A stretch of DNA of 64,000 nucleotides, taken from assembly GCF_001613465.1 (NCBI RefSeq), contig NZ_BDCK01000032.1:97423-161422 (forward strand), written 5' to 3'. Both the position numbers and the translations under genes were made by a program. Source of the stretch: Nocardia niwae NBRC 108934 = DSM 45340 (GTDB lineage Bacteria; Actinomycetota; Actinomycetes; Mycobacteriales; Mycobacteriaceae). Shown here piece by piece: positions 44,240 to 52,278 of this stretch. Below the pieces are notes generated by a model. That model was not told the DNA's origin. It made no database searches and was given only the letters and a program-made list of their open reading frames with translations. Positions within the stretch are counted from its first letter, which is position 1. Every line of letters starts with the position of its first letter.

Positions 44240-45013
44240 ATGCTGAAGGAGATCGGATCCGCGCTCTTCAAGGGGGCGATGGCTATGGGCCTGGATCGCC
44301 CACCTGCCCGCGAACAATTGGAACTCGACGTGGTGCGCGAAGTCGTGCTGGCCAGGCGCCGGATGGACAGCCTCGTGCTCTCCGCGCTCACCCTCGGCGC
44401 CGAGCTCATCCGGCACACCTCCGAGAGCGCGGTCGCCATGGCCGCCGTTCGCATTCTCGAGCAGCACGCCGTCGACGAGAGGGAAGTCGCCCGCGACCCC
44501 CGCGGCGCGCTGCGCGCCGATCTGGCGCGTGATCGCGAGCGCGCCCGCCGCGTCGGCCTCGGCGCGGACGGCGGTGAGACCGAGCAGGAGCGGCGCAGAC
44601 AGCATCAGACGGCGTTGTTGCGCGAGGTGCGCGCCGACCTGCTCGCGGTGGTCGCGAAATGCCGGAAATTCCGCTTCGACCAGGTAACTTTCGCGGACGA
44701 GATCGCGCAGGGCCTGTGCGCGGCCACCGATAAGCTGGTGATCGGGGCCGACATGGACACCTACCACGCCTGGCAGCGCGGCATGGTGCTCAAGTTGAGC
44801 GAGGAACCGGTGCGGGGCGGCCCGCCGCGGGTGATGGCCACGGTGGACGCCGGGCCGGACCGTGGTCAGCTCACCGTGGAATGGGACAGCTGCGAACGTC
44901 GTCTCGCGCTCGTCGCGCGGATGGCGCGAGCGGGGGTCTCGCCCGTGATCATCTGTGACCGCCTGTTGGCGGATCTCTCGGTTTCGTCGCCGCTGCGCTA
45001 CTCGGCCCGGTGA
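44240..45013 (+). CDS. Hypothetical protein between ipdF and kstR2
   Basis: About 257 aa, soluble, rich in Arg, Glu and Ala, with likely helical central part (DLARDRERARRVGLGADGGE) and a mixed C-terminal part (MVLKLSEEPVRGG, VEWDSCERRLALVARMARAG). I do not recognise a family. The start is uncertain: TTG 44228, ATG 44240, ATG 44279 and ATG 44285 are all in frame. It occupies the position that PPE64 has in M. tuberculosis, but it is not PPE-like. Confidence 0.55.
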   Translation: MLKEIGSALFKGAMAMGLDRPPAREQLELDVVREVVLARRRMDSLVLSALTLGAELIRHTSESAVAMAAVRILEQHAVDEREVARDPRGALRADLARDRERARRVGLGADGGETEQERRRQHQTALLREVRADLLAVVAKCRKFRFDQVTFADEIAQGLCAATDKLVIGADMDTYHAWQRGMVLKLSEEPVRGGPPRVMATVDAGPDRGQLTVEWDSCERRLALVARMARAGVSPVIICDRLLADLSVSSPLRYSAR

Positions 45014-45026
45014 CAACACGCTCTCG

Positions 45027-45044
45027 ACCAAGCAAATGCTTGGT
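45027..45044. promoter_or_regulatory. KstR2 operator upstream of kstR2-fadA6
   Basis: ACCAAGCA-AA-TGCTTGGT is a perfect 8-bp-arm dyad. In the consensus register (AGCAAATGCTTGGT, 45031-45044) it fits 9 of 10 fixed positions. A TATGAT -10 box (45047-45052) follows directly, 6 nt before GTG 45059, indicating autorepression and a leaderless transcript. Confidence 0.85.
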
Positions 45045-45058
45045 TGTATGATGGCCGT

Positions 45059-45667
45059 GTGCCCGCACCAGACGCTTCGAAATCAGCACGGCGCAGCGAG
45101 TTGCTCGCCATGGCGGCCGAATTGTTCGCCGAGCGAGGACTGCGCGCCACCACAGTGCGTGACATCGCCGACGCGGCGGGGATCCTCTCCGGGAGCCTGT
45201 ATCACCACTTCGATTCCAAAGAGTCGATGGTGGACGAGATCCTGCGCGGCTTCCTGGACGAACTCTTCGGCCGCTACCGGGAGATCGTCGCCTCCGGCCT
45301 GAGTTCGCGAGACACCTTGGAAGCCTTGGTGCTCGCGTCCTACGAGTCGTTCGACCGCTGGCACGCCGCGGTGGCGATCTACCAGGCCGAGGCGAAGCGA
45401 CTGCGCGACTCGGAGCGCTTCACCTACATCGCCGACTACAACCGCGAATTCCGTGAGCTCTGGCACCGGGTGCTGACCAACGGCGTCCGAGACGGCAGCT
45501 TCCGGGCGGAGCTCGACGTCGAACTGGCCTACCGGTTCCTGCGTGACACGGTGTGGGTCGCGGTGCGGTGGTACCGGCCGGGCGGCCCGATCACCGTCGA
45601 GAACCTCGCAAAGCAGTACCTGACCATCGTGCTCGACGGGCTCACCGCCGGCGAGCACACCACGTAG
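45059..45667 (+). CDS. kstR2: TetR-family repressor KstR2
   Basis: A 202-aa TetR protein with HTH TTVRDIADAAGILSGSLYHH and FDSKESMVDEIL (residues about 30-62). The ligand domain (YIADYNREFRELWHRVLTNG, FLRDTVWVAVRWYRPGG) resembles KstR2, which releases DNA on binding HIP-CoA. It is placed next to fadA6 and behind a KstR2-type dyad. GTG 45059 is preferred over TTG 45044, which would overlap the operator and the -10 box. Confidence 0.92.
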   Translation: MPAPDASKSARRSELLAMAAELFAERGLRATTVRDIADAAGILSGSLYHHFDSKESMVDEILRGFLDELFGRYREIVASGLSSRDTLEALVLASYESFDRWHAAVAIYQAEAKRLRDSERFTYIADYNREFRELWHRVLTNGVRDGSFRAELDVELAYRFLRDTVWVAVRWYRPGGPITVENLAKQYLTIVLDGLTAGEHTT

Positions 45668-45677
45668 GAGTCCTTAC

Positions 45678-46871
45678 ATGTCAGCACCTTCCGCGTCCCG
45701 TCGTCCGTATGCCCCGCTGCGGGACGCCTACGTGATCGATGCGGTACGCACTCCGGTCGGCAAGCGCGGCGGCGCGCTGGCGGGCGTGCACCCCGCCGAT
45801 CTCGGTGCGGCCGCGCTGCGCGGCCTCCTGGACCGCAACCCCGTCGACCCGGGCGATGTGGACGACGTCGTCGTCGGCTGCGTCGACAACATCGGCCCGC
45901 AGGCGGGCAACATCGGCCGCACCATGTGGCTGACCGCCGGATATCCCGAAGAGGTTCCCGGCGTCACGGTGGACCGGCAGTGCGGATCCAGCCAGCAGGC
46001 CATCAATTTCGGCGCCCAGGCCATCATGAGCGGCACCGCCGAGGTCATCGTCGCGGGCGGCGTGCAGAACATGAGCGCGATCCCGATCTCCGCGGCCATG
46101 CTCGCGGGCAAGGAGTACGGCTTCGACTCGCCGTTCGTCGGAGCGCAGGGCTGGGACCACCGCTACGGCACCGGCGAGGTGACGCAGTTCCGCGCCGCCC
46201 AGCTGATCGCCGAGAAGTGGGGCATCACCAGGGAAGAGATGGAACGCTGGGCGTTGCGCAGCCATGAGCGGGCTCGCGACGCGATCAAGAACGGCCGCTT
46301 CGACAAGGAGATCGTGCCGGTCGGCGACTTCTGGATCGACCAGGGACCGCGCGAGACCAGCCTGGAGAAGATGGCGTCACTGCCGCCGCTGGCCGAGGGC
46401 AGCCCGCTCACCGCCGCGGTGGCCAGCCAGATCTCCGACGGCGCCAGCGCCACCCTCCTCGCATCCGAGTGGGCGGTGCAGGAGTACGGCTTGACGCCGC
46501 GAGCGCGCATCCACCATGTGAGCGCGCGCGGCGCGGACCCGATATTCATGCTCACCGCGCCGATTCCGGCCACCAAGTGGGCGCTGGAGAAGAGCGGTCT
46601 CACCATCGACGACATCGACGTGATCGAGATCAACGAGGCGTTCGCGCCGGTGGTGCTGTCCTGGCTGAAGGAGACCGGCGCGGACCCCGAGAAGGTGAAC
46701 GTGAACGGCGGCGCCATCGCGCTGGGCCACCCGCTCGGAGCGACGGGCGCGAAGCTCTTCGCGACGTTGCTCAACGAACTCGAGCGCATCGAAGGCCGCT
46801 ACGGCCTGCTCACCATCTGCGAGGGCGGCGGCACCGCCAACGCGACCATCATCGAGCGCCTTCCGCGCTGA
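45678..46871 (+). CDS. fadA6: Acetyl-CoA acyltransferase FadA6
   Basis: A 397-aa thiolase: RTPVGKRGGAL, nucleophile Cys in DRQCGSSQQAIN, EINEAFAP, GGAIALGHPLGATGA, and the second Cys in ICEGGGTANATIIER. In the HIP pathway FadA6 performs the thiolytic steps after ring opening. It starts 10 bases after kstR2 with TAGGAG upstream, so the two are one operon, as in M. tuberculosis. A strong hairpin follows. Confidence 0.93.
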   Translation: MSAPSASRRPYAPLRDAYVIDAVRTPVGKRGGALAGVHPADLGAAALRGLLDRNPVDPGDVDDVVVGCVDNIGPQAGNIGRTMWLTAGYPEEVPGVTVDRQCGSSQQAINFGAQAIMSGTAEVIVAGGVQNMSAIPISAAMLAGKEYGFDSPFVGAQGWDHRYGTGEVTQFRAAQLIAEKWGITREEMERWALRSHERARDAIKNGRFDKEIVPVGDFWIDQGPRETSLEKMASLPPLAEGSPLTAAVASQISDGASATLLASEWAVQEYGLTPRARIHHVSARGADPIFMLTAPIPATKWALEKSGLTIDDIDVIEINEAFAPVVLSWLKETGADPEKVNVNGGAIALGHPLGATGAKLFATLLNELERIEGRYGLLTICEGGGTANATIIERLPR

Positions 46872-46877
46872 CCGGCA

Positions 46878-46923
46878 CCGAGCGGCACGTCGGCGAATTC
46901 GCGTCGCCCGACGTGCCGCTCGG
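46878..46923. terminator. Strong 16-bp hairpin after fadA6
   Basis: Arms CCGAGCGGCACGTCGG / CCGACGTGCCGCTCGG are perfect, with a 14-nt loop, starting 6 bases after the fadA6 stop. There is no T-run on either side (I-shaped actinobacterial type). It could also insulate the convergent gene at 46997. Confidence 0.75.
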
Positions 46924-46996
46924 CATGCGCGTCGAGGGTGCCGGGGTCAGTCGGATGGCACCTCGTGACCCGACTGTCCCTGTGACGAAACGTCGT

Positions 46997-47452
46997 TCAT
47001 GACGCGCTGCTCGTAGAACCGTTGGTGGATTCGCTGTCGCCGTCCCCGCGAGCGTCCGGTTTCGCGGACGAGTCCGTCTCGGCGTCGCGGGCGGTGGGTC
47101 CTGTTGACGAGCCGGTCTGTTCGTCGCTGCGCACGTCGGGTTCTGCGGATGAGTCCGGCTCGGAGTCGCCGAGGGCGGTCGGCTTGCCCTCGCTGCCCTT
47201 CCCCTTGCCTTTTCCCTTGCCCTTTCCCTCGGACTTGCCTTTTCCTTTGCCCTTCCCCTTCCCCTTGCCTTCGCCTTCGTCGGCGTCACTCGCGTCGGAG
47301 GGTCGACCCTGCTCTTCGTCCTGCGCCAGGTAGGCGACCGGATCGCCGCCGATCGTCTCGCTCGTCGCGGGCTGCGCGACGAGCCCCACCGTCAACGTGC
47401 CCGCGGCGACCGCCGCTGCTGTCACGATGGCCCGAACGGTTGTCTTTCCCAC
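46997..47452 (-). CDS. Secreted low-complexity Lys/Gly-rich protein
   Basis: A 151-aa protein with an N-terminal signal-like segment (VRAIVTAAAVAAGTLTVGLV then AQPATS). An acidic stretch (ASDADEGE) is followed by two runs of alternating Gly-Lys (about residues 54-75), then an Asp/Ser/Glu-rich tail with repeated DSSA-PD elements. It has no known family. GTG 47452 has GGAGGT upstream. It stands first in the block that splits the KstR2 regulon. Confidence 0.65.
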   Translation of the reverse strand: MGKTTVRAIVTAAAVAAGTLTVGLVAQPATSETIGGDPVAYLAQDEEQGRPSDASDADEGEGKGKGKGKGKGKSEGKGKGKGKGKGSEGKPTALGDSEPDSSAEPDVRSDEQTGSSTGPTARDAETDSSAKPDARGDGDSESTNGSTSSAS

Positions 47453-47605
47453 TACCAAACCTCCCTGGTGATCGGTTTCGTCGGTGGAGCAGCGCGAAGT
47501 TAGCACCGGGAACGAGCCGCGTACCCGGGCTCGCCGCGCCCGAATGCCCTCGTGACGAGGCCGACATCCCGCTGTGACGTAGTCCCGGGATGCCCGGATG
47601 GTCGG

Positions 47606-48385
47606 CTATCGCTGCGACCGCAGGTATTGGTCGTGTTCGCGATCTTCGCGGTAGTAACGCTGGGTCAGCGCGGTGAGCCGGTTGATCTCGGCCGCCATCG
47701 CGGAAGGTTCCAGCGGTTTGGCGACGATGGGGTCGCCGGTCTTGACGTAGTAGCGGCCGTCCGCGTAATCCATCCACCAGAAGCCGCGTCCGAAGCTCGG
47801 GCGCGCGTCGACGGCCGGACCCGCGAGCACCGTGATCTCACCGAGGCCGAGGCGTTCGCGTTTGAAGATTCGGTCCAGTTGTGCGACGACGCCGACCTCA
47901 TACGGCTTGCGCACCGGCCGATCCCGGTCGGCGCTCACTTCTTCCCGCCGCGCTTCGATCGGCGGATGGGTGCCCGCAGGCATCTTGGGCAGCGCGGCGA
48001 CCGCTTTCGCGGCCACTCGTTGCGCGGCGCAATAACTCACGATCACGTCACCGCCGGTGTCCGGCGCGGTACCGGGAAGCTGGACCAGGGTGGCGCCGAT
48101 CTCGCCGCGTACGGCCCCGTGGAAACGGAAGACGATCGACATGTCCGGGCCGCCCATCCCTTTGGACTCGACGCGCGCCTCCGGTTCCAGCAATACGTCG
48201 AGCGCCCGTTCCAGTTCGACGGCGTATCGCCCGAGTAGCGCGTCCACCGCTGCCTCGCGCTGACGCTTCAGGTCGGCGAAATCCATCTCCTCCGGGCGGT
48301 ATTGCAGCGGGTAGGGCAGGCGGTCGCGACCGTAGGCTGCCCAGAGGATTTCGAATTCCTGCCCGGTGAAGCGCCAGTCAGCCAT
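47606..48385 (-). CDS. EspG-like ESX secretion-associated chaperone
   Basis: A 259-aa protein matching the EspG family: N-terminal DWRFTGQEFEILWAAYGRDR, LPYPLQ, and the C-terminal GFWWMDYADGRYYVKTGDPI with RLTALTQRYYRED. EspG binds PPE-type substrates and brings them to the ESX machine. It is last of four minus-strand genes, and its start overlaps the end of the PPE-like gene by 8 bases, so substrate and chaperone are made together. No ESX core genes (eccB/C/D/E) are nearby. Confidence 0.85.
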   Translation of the reverse strand: MADWRFTGQEFEILWAAYGRDRLPYPLQYRPEEMDFADLKRQREAAVDALLGRYAVELERALDVLLEPEARVESKGMGGPDMSIVFRFHGAVRGEIGATLVQLPGTAPDTGGDVIVSYCAAQRVAAKAVAALPKMPAGTHPPIEARREEVSADRDRPVRKPYEVGVVAQLDRIFKRERLGLGEITVLAGPAVDARPSFGRGFWWMDYADGRYYVKTGDPIVAKPLEPSAMAAEINRLTALTQRYYREDREHDQYLRSQR

Positions 48386-49682
48386 CCGGGTTTTCTCCGA
48401 TGACCGGAGGGACGGACTTGGGCAAGGAGTCCAGACCGGTGAGTTCCGCGCCGTTGTGCTGGTTGATCAGGTAGTCCTTGATGCCGGAGGTCTCTCGCTC
48501 GTCGTCCTTGCCGCGAGCCCCCATTCCGGGTGCCATGCCGGTCGTGCCTGCCGCGCCGGATCGAGCCGCCTGGTTGCCTGTTGCCGTGGCGGCCGGAAGG
48601 GCATTCGGCTGCTGTGGACCGGCGGGAACGTTGCGGCCCGGTGCCGGAGTGGCGGTGGAATTCGGCGTACCGGGACTGCTCGGGCTGCCGGATCGCCGGG
48701 GAGTGCTCGGGCTCGTGGTACCGGGTCGACCCGGTGTCGTCGGGACGGTGGTAGTACTCGGGCTCGGTGTAGCGGTGCTGCTCGGAGTGGTCGACGGCGC
48801 GTTCGAGGTGGTCGGCTGCACGCTGGCCGGCTGGTCCACACCAGCAGGGGTGACCGCCTCGGGCGTGGTGGCGGCGGGGTCGGTCCGGGGTGATTCTTGC
48901 GGATCGCCATCGGACTGCTCGGTGGACTCCGGTTCCGCGTTTGCGGGATTGCCCGTGTCGGACGTTCCTTGTGGGACAGAGGGATTGGATGTACCAGGTG
49001 ACGACGGACCTGGCTGGCCATCGTCCGCGACAATCTGCGGAGCGGTCGGCAGGACGGGCACGCCGTGATCGGTTTGATGGGCGACTTGCCCGTACACCGT
49101 GCGCAGAATCCGCCGCGCTTCTTGCGTGGCCTCCTCCTCGGTGTAATCACCGGCCTTCATGACGCCGTCCTGCGGCAACGTCTTACCCATCAGGTCCGGG
49201 CGTTCGGTGGCCTGCGGCATCAGCGCCTGCGTCTGCTCGAGACCGGTATGCATCTCCGACAGCTTGAAACTCACCAGACAAGCGGCATCGGCCAGGTTCC
49301 CCGACTGATTGCGGTAGTTCGTGACCGCCTCGGCCGCCGCCTTGCCGGACTGCCCCGTCCACCCCGGATTCGTGCCGTCACCGGTCACGGTGCGGCCGAA
49401 CTGCTCGTTGAACGCCTGAATCGCCCCCGTCAGGTTCATCCCGATGTTCAGCCACGCCTCCGACGCCTCCCGCACCGTCCCCGGCCGCATCGCGTTCACG
49501 GCATCGACCATCTGCGCCAACGTCATACTGTCGTAGTTGTCCGGCCCGGGAATCCGCGGCGGCTCGTATTCCCCCTGGAACGAGGTGCCCAGCCGGTTGG
49601 TGAAGTCGTAGATCGTGTCCCGCTCCCGATTCCACTGCTCCTGCGCGGCGATGATCCGGTTCCGGTACTCGTCGTAGGTCAT
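48378..49682 (-). CDS. PPE/WXG-like protein with Pro/Ser/Thr-rich C-terminal region
   Basis: A 434-aa protein. The N-terminal about 180 residues are helical and ESX-substrate-like (EYRNRIIAAQEQWNRERDTI, a WTGQSGKAAAEAV WXG-like motif near residue 119, then LADAACLVSFKLSEMHTGLE). Residues about 215-400 are a disordered Pro/Ser/Thr/Gly region. The end is structured (IKDYLINQHNGAELTGLD). It is the probable cargo of the EspG encoded next. The ATG overlaps the previous stop (ATGA). Confidence 0.75.
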   Translation of the reverse strand: MTYDEYRNRIIAAQEQWNRERDTIYDFTNRLGTSFQGEYEPPRIPGPDNYDSMTLAQMVDAVNAMRPGTVREASEAWLNIGMNLTGAIQAFNEQFGRTVTGDGTNPGWTGQSGKAAAEAVTNYRNQSGNLADAACLVSFKLSEMHTGLEQTQALMPQATERPDLMGKTLPQDGVMKAGDYTEEEATQEARRILRTVYGQVAHQTDHGVPVLPTAPQIVADDGQPGPSSPGTSNPSVPQGTSDTGNPANAEPESTEQSDGDPQESPRTDPAATTPEAVTPAGVDQPASVQPTTSNAPSTTPSSTATPSPSTTTVPTTPGRPGTTSPSTPRRSGSPSSPGTPNSTATPAPGRNVPAGPQQPNALPAATATGNQAARSGAAGTTGMAPGMGARGKDDERETSGIKDYLINQHNGAELTGLDSLPKSVPPVIGENPDG

Positions 49683-50059
49683 GGTTGCGCGTCCAGACCG
49701 GTGAACTGGTCGGCCCTGGACTGATCCAGTTCCACGAAGTTCGCAATAGCCTTGGCCACAACCTCTTTCGCGATCTTCACCGCGTCGATGTGCTGCATGA
49801 GGACGGCGTCCAGTGATTGCTCCGTACCGCTCGACTTGAGTCTGAACTTCTCTTGTAGCGCAACCCCGGACGGGAACGGGCCGAAGCCGGTTACATCAAT
49901 GAGCCGGTCGGCCATCCGCATGATTCCGTCGAGGCGGTCTAGGTAGCTATCACACGCTGTATCCAGACCTTTGCCGACATCGGGATGCAGCATCAACTCG
50001 CCCGCGTTCGCCTGGTCCAATAGTCCGCGCCATTCCGCCGGATCGACCCCTATGGCCAT
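49679..50059 (-). CDS. Small helical protein of the ESX-type cassette
   Basis: A 126-aa protein without signal peptide, predicted mostly helical (WRGLLDQANAGELMLHPDVG, YLDRLDGIMRMADRLIDVTG, IKVAKE-type C-terminal helix). By size and position it could be the partner (PE/Esx-like) of the PPE-like protein, with which it overlaps by 4 bases. No WxG or YxxxD export motif is obvious. ATG 50059 has GAGGAGGGG just upstream. A GTG at 50062 is also possible. Confidence 0.65.
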   Translation of the reverse strand: MAIGVDPAEWRGLLDQANAGELMLHPDVGKGLDTACDSYLDRLDGIMRMADRLIDVTGFGPFPSGVALQEKFRLKSSGTEQSLDAVLMQHIDAVKIAKEVVAKAIANFVELDQSRADQFTGLDAQP

Positions 50060-50068
50060 CACCCCTCC

Positions 50069-50650
50069 TCAGTTCGCGGGCAGGTACCGCACCAGGTCGT
50101 CGGCGTGACGATCAGCCTCCTGGCAAGGCTCGCCTTGCTTTCCGACTGAATAGCGCGTCGTAACCTTGAAAATCACTGTTCCGTGGGCATTTTCAACCGC
50201 CACACTGCATTTGAGCCGCTTGCTGTCACCGACGTCCAGGTATTGCAGAGCACGGTGCGAGCCCACCGTCAAGGGCGTGAACGATTCCTTGTCCTGACGT
50301 TGACGAACTTCGTCCAGAGCGAAGGCTCCGGACAGTACACCGAGGTCATACCAGCGTGATGCCGCCTGCCAGCCGCAAACCTTCCACCCGGTGAAGTCCA
50401 CTCCGGCGACATCCTTCTCCCTGGTCGCCTGATTGAGACCGGTGCCGGAAATGGCTGATTCGGGCAACGTGCACGGATCCCACAGAGCCGCGTCGGGGCC
50501 ACCGGACTTCGACGTTGACGTCGAGGCGGCGGCCACGGTGGTGTTTGCCGTTGGCGTGGCTTTGTCCGTGGCGTCATCGCATCCCACGGCAACAAGAGTG
50601 GCACCGATCGCAAGCGCGGCACCACGCAGGAACTTCCCCCAGCTCGTCAT
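50069..50650 (-). CDS. DUF3558 lipoprotein
   Basis: A 193-aa protein with a lipoprotein signal (GKFLRGAALAIGATLVAVGC, Cys about residue 24). A Thr/Ser-rich linker is followed by a DUF3558-type domain (LWDPCTLPESAISGTGLNQA, WKVCGWQAASRWYDLGVLSG, a Cys pair, and CSVAVENAHGTVIFKV). It is first gene of the cassette, anchored outside the membrane. In Nocardia-like genomes DUF3558 lipoproteins recur next to such EspG/PPE-like genes. Confidence 0.82.
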   Translation of the reverse strand: MTSWGKFLRGAALAIGATLVAVGCDDATDKATPTANTTVAAASTSTSKSGGPDAALWDPCTLPESAISGTGLNQATREKDVAGVDFTGWKVCGWQAASRWYDLGVLSGAFALDEVRQRQDKESFTPLTVGSHRALQYLDVGDSKRLKCSVAVENAHGTVIFKVTTRYSVGKQGEPCQEADRHADDLVRYLPAN

Positions 50651-51013
50651 AGGTTCCTCACCGCCGGTGCCGTAACGCATCGACGGGGGCCGGACCGGCT
50701 TATCCGCCCCCTGCAAGCTGGGATCGACGCTACTGGCCGGTCCCCACGGGTGCAACCAGGTCGGTGCTGATTCACGCCATCGCAGTTGTGAAGTTGTGCA
50801 ACACACCTGACCAGCCGCGACCGCGTGCAACGGTGAGCGACTCATGCCCTCAGCGCGGTCTGCGGCTCGGCGGGGCGACTCGCCTTCTTCGGCGGGCATC
50901 GCAGCAGGCGGCATCAGCTCCAACCTGCGCGATAGACGAGTTCCCGATACGGCTCGGCGTGAGTTCGGTGGTTTGTGTCCAGCCCCTACCGACCCGCTAG
51001 GAGCCGTACCGAG
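50651..51013. other. Intergenic stretch, no gene recognised
   Basis: 363 bases between the lipoprotein start and the DUF4254 stop. It must hold the promoter for the ESX-type cassette. No coding pattern, RNA gene or convincing operator was seen. Confidence 0.4.
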
Positions 51014-51442
51014 CTACGGCCCGCCGGGTAGGCGGCGTTGTCCCGTCCCGACTTCGTCCTTCAAGTCTTCGTAGCCGACCGCCAGTTCGGCCAGGCGTTC
51101 CCATGCGTCGCCGAGGACCCAATTCGAACTACTGGCCAACGCCGCGTAGGCGAGTGCGGTGTACTCGGCGAGGCGGTCTACTACCGAGCCGACCGTCTCG
51201 GTGTGGACGCGGGCCGCGCCGAGAGAGGGCCGGAGCTGGGCAGTGACCCAGCGGTCGATGTCGCGAACCAGGCGGGCGCGGCACTGATCGATCGACTCGG
51301 CTTGCGCCAGTCCGGCGGAGAGGCGGCTTTCGTGTAGGGCGGTGAGGTCTCGAGCTGCGGTCAAGAGGGGATGGTCGTCGTGGGCGTCGCCACGGCAGGC
51401 GGCCAGCAGGCGGTGTTTGGGCGGTAAAGGTTCCGGTGTCAT
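51014..51442 (-). CDS. DUF4254 protein
   Basis: A 142-aa protein with the DUF4254 pattern DHPLLTAARDLTALHESRLS, ARLVRDIDRWVTAQL and VHTETVGSVVDRLAEYTALA. The function is unknown. It is followed on the same strand by nothing related; the gene at 51504 lies upstream and probably in the same transcript (61-base gap). Confidence 0.75.
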   Translation of the reverse strand: MTPEPLPPKHRLLAACRGDAHDDHPLLTAARDLTALHESRLSAGLAQAESIDQCRARLVRDIDRWVTAQLRPSLGAARVHTETVGSVVDRLAEYTALAYAALASSSNWVLGDAWERLAELAVGYEDLKDEVGTGQRRLPGGP

Positions 51443-51503
51443 CGCGCGCCGCCGGGGGACGGTCGGTCCATTTGCGGATGGGTGATATGGAGAAGTGGGA
51501 AGG

Positions 51504-52025
51504 TCACGCGCTCAGGCCCTTTCCGGATTCGCCGCTCGCCGCCGTGTGCCGGTTTCGCGGGTGTCGAGTGGACGCTCCGAGTGCAAGGTGCCGGATCGAC
51601 GCCAGGATCAACTGGCCGGACGGGCGGTACGCGGAGCGTGGAGGTTCGATCCAATGGCGGAACAAGGCACATCGGTCGGTGGGGGAAGGGAGCGCGATCT
51701 CACCGCCCGCGCGCACTATCGAGACGTCGAGGCGGAACATCTCCGCGAACAGACTGTCGTCGTTCGGCAGGTCGGGACGTACCAAGTAACTCCACCGTTG
51801 TGAACGCGGGTGGGACATGATCGGGCCGATATCGTGCCCACGGCGCTGTAGGTCGATCTTCACGAGTTGCCCAAGGTGGGCGGGCATCATCAGCGCCCAG
51901 ACGATACCGGCCCGAATCACGATGCGGCCCAACTCGGGTGGCTCGACGATCGCGGGCAGGCCGCACACCTGCCGGTAATACCGGCAGCGGGACACAGGCG
52001 TGTCCCCGAACTCCGATTGGTTCAT
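51504..52025 (-). CDS. Conserved actinobacterial hypothetical protein
   Basis: A 173-aa protein with a CRYYRQVCGLPA start and SHPRSQRWSYLVRPDLPNDD. A conserved IALPSPTDRCALFRHWIEPP segment and a final YRPSG-type element follow. I recall this family from Nocardia-type genomes, where it is often mislabelled as an RNA polymerase subunit. It has no real similarity to RNA polymerase. It pairs with DUF4254 downstream. The last about 20 residues are low-complexity. Confidence 0.6.
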   Translation of the reverse strand: MNQSEFGDTPVSRCRYYRQVCGLPAIVEPPELGRIVIRAGIVWALMMPAHLGQLVKIDLQRRGHDIGPIMSHPRSQRWSYLVRPDLPNDDSLFAEMFRLDVSIVRAGGEIALPSPTDRCALFRHWIEPPRSAYRPSGQLILASIRHLALGASTRHPRNRHTAASGESGKGLSA

Positions 52026-52278
52026 TTCCAGACCTCTGCGCGAGTCGGTGAGCTAGGGTGCGCCCAGCCCTGGAAGTCGGCAGAACTCAGGGGTGGGGGG
52101 CGTGGTGGGAATCGGGGTGGCCTCCTCCTGGGCGCGGAGTCAGCAAAACACCTGTGACCTGCGCGGAGAGCGAAGTTTGGGTTTCCCAGACGAACTCGGC
52201 CGAAGGTCCAGAGCAAATCCCGTGCCGGGTCGTAGTCGTCACCCGGTACGGGTCGAATTCGCACTAGAGAGGGGACCC

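Noticed and set aside
47190..47280. Tandem repeat or CRISPR-like pattern in the Lys/Gly codons
   Set aside because: The periodicity is only the 6-base Gly-Lys codon pair inside a coding frame; no spacers are present.
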